From an uncultured Planctomycetaceae bacterium (lineage in GTDB: Bacteria; Planctomycetota; Planctomycetia; Pirellulales; Lacipirellulaceae): a stretch of DNA of 6,448 nt. Shown here piece after piece: positions 6,061 through 6,448 of the stretch. The notes under the pieces were generated by a model that saw only the letters and a program-made list of their open reading frames with translations, searched no databases and had not been told where the DNA came from. The position numbers and the translations under genes were made by a program. The stretch lies in assembly GCA_937860165.1 (NCBI GenBank), contig CALMBE010000307.1:1-6448 (forward strand). The letters are read 5' to 3'. How positions within the stretch are numbered: the stretch's first letter is position 1; each line of letters starts with the position of its first letter.

Positions 6061-6088
6061 TTGTTGTGTGGTTTTTTGTGGCTACAAT
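6061..6088 (+). promoter_or_regulatory. sigma-70-like promoter of the RHH gene, probably leaderless
   Basis: TTGTTG (6061-6066, four of six to TTGACA) and TACAAT (6083-6088, five of six to TATAAT) are separated by 16 bp. Usual spacing puts the transcript start at about 6095, the A of the proposed ATG. No Shine-Dalgarno sequence precedes that ATG, which fits a leaderless mRNA. Confidence 0.5.
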
Positions 6089-6093
6089 GTAGC
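6081..6093. promoter_or_regulatory. perfect 13-bp palindrome over the -10 box
   Basis: GCTACAATGTAGC is a perfect inverted repeat, GCTACA and TGTAGC around a single A. It covers the whole -10 hexamer and ends one base before the start codon, so a bound protein would block the polymerase. The RHH protein encoded directly downstream is the obvious candidate for autoregulation. Confidence 0.55.
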
Positions 6094-6094
6094 A

Positions 6095-6262
6095 ATGGCA
6101 CGACCGACTAAGCCGAAGGGTGAGCAGAGGAGCAATACCTTGCGAATTCGCCTCACCGGTGCAGAGCGCAAAGCCCTAGACGCTGCTGCAAATACTAATG
6201 TGCTCGATACGTCCACTTGGGCGAGGGCGGTGCTATTGCGGCTAGCTAAAAAGAAGCCATAG
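6095..6262 (+). CDS. small ribbon-helix-helix (Arc/CopG-type) DNA-binding protein
   Basis: This 55-residue basic protein matches the RHH plan: a basic N-terminal arm (MARPTKPKGEQR), a strand NTLRIRL (residues 14-20) in which Thr15, Arg17 and Arg19 alternate with buried Leu/Ile and would reach into the DNA groove, helix A GAERKALDAAAN (22-33), a turn, and helix B TSTWARAVLLRLAKK (39-53). RHH proteins act as dimers; known roles are antitoxin, plasmid copy or relaxosome control (MobC-like) and self-repression. No toxin, relaxase or integrase gene follows in the window, so the role stays open. I chose ATG at 6095 because the fold starts there and the promoter lies just before it; a GTG at 6068 would add 9 residues read through the promoter. 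It stands alone in an AT-richer stretch than its neighbours, a hint of acquisition. Confidence 0.75.
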   Translation: MARPTKPKGEQRSNTLRIRLTGAERKALDAAANTNVLDTSTWARAVLLRLAKKKP

Positions 6263-6448
6263 CGGAAAGCGGGGGAGTCGAAGCCATACCGTTAGAGTGG
6301 CCCCTATCACAGATTATAGGGCTACTGCGGTGCCGAACAGCGGACCGCTCTCCGGGATTGAAAAGCAAGACCGTGGCGGAAGAATTGATATTCAGCAATC
6401 ATAGGTAACACGACAATCACTTGCGATAAAAGATTCTTGGCGAACTAC
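6263..6448. other. no gene recognised; two small hairpins
   Basis: No credible reading frame is seen in these 186 bases. CCCTAT (6302-6307) and ATAGGG (6316-6321) form a 6-bp stem with an 8-nt loop shortly after the RHH gene, without a following T-run. AGCGG-A-CCGCT (6339-6349) is a perfect 11-bp palindrome around a central A, the same design as the promoter palindrome though of different sequence. On the minus strand the last 54 bases are open up to a TGA at 6392-6394, too little to call a gene end. Confidence 0.4.

Noticed and set aside
6263..6448. A toxin gene partnering the RHH protein
   Set aside because: No reading frame of useful length begins after the RHH stop within the window; a partner beyond the window end cannot be excluded.

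Overview
The window looks like chromosomal DNA of a GC-rich bacterium, most likely a planctomycete of the Pirellula/Rhodopirellula type. This is an inference from style: housekeeping genes stand alone rather than in operons, several clear genes lack a Shine-Dalgarno sequence, a GH10-like protein of unusual kind sits beside purC, a short single-domain STAS protein is present, and the gaps hold heptad-like repeats and long hairpins. No rRNA, tRNA or marker protein settles the lineage.

Layout: (1) 1-269 is a probable control region with an 11-bp direct repeat spaced 21 bp apart. (2) 270-608 (+) encodes a small STAS-domain protein. (3) 665-2146 (-) is convergent with it and encodes a 493-residue cytosolic protein whose C-terminal part follows the glycoside hydrolase 10 (xylanase) barrel but lacks the expected catalytic residues. 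(4) 2147-2388 is a divergent promoter region with two dyads and two arrays of 7-bp units. (5) 2389-3279 (+) is purC, SAICAR synthase. (6) 3280-3520 holds a 29-bp, nearly perfect inverted repeat and a C-rich leader. (7) 3521-4660 (+) is aroC, chorismate synthase. (8) 4691-5938 (+), 30 bp after aroC, encodes a single-pass membrane protein with an AsmA-like N-terminal pattern. (9) 5985-6003 is a short intrinsic terminator. (10) 6017-6262 is a compact, AT-richer unit: palindromic sites, a promoter and a 55-residue ribbon-helix-helix (RHH) protein. (11) 6263-6448 shows only small hairpins.

The genes do not form one pathway. purC (purines) and aroC (aromatic amino acids) are independent housekeeping steps. 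The STAS protein suggests a signalling or partner-binding role, and the membrane protein an envelope role. The RHH unit looks like a self-regulated gene, with a perfect 13-bp palindrome covering its -10 box and a -10 position that would start the transcript exactly at the ATG. The two points most worth follow-up are this leaderless, operator-covered RHH gene and the GH10-like protein that has lost its active-site signature.
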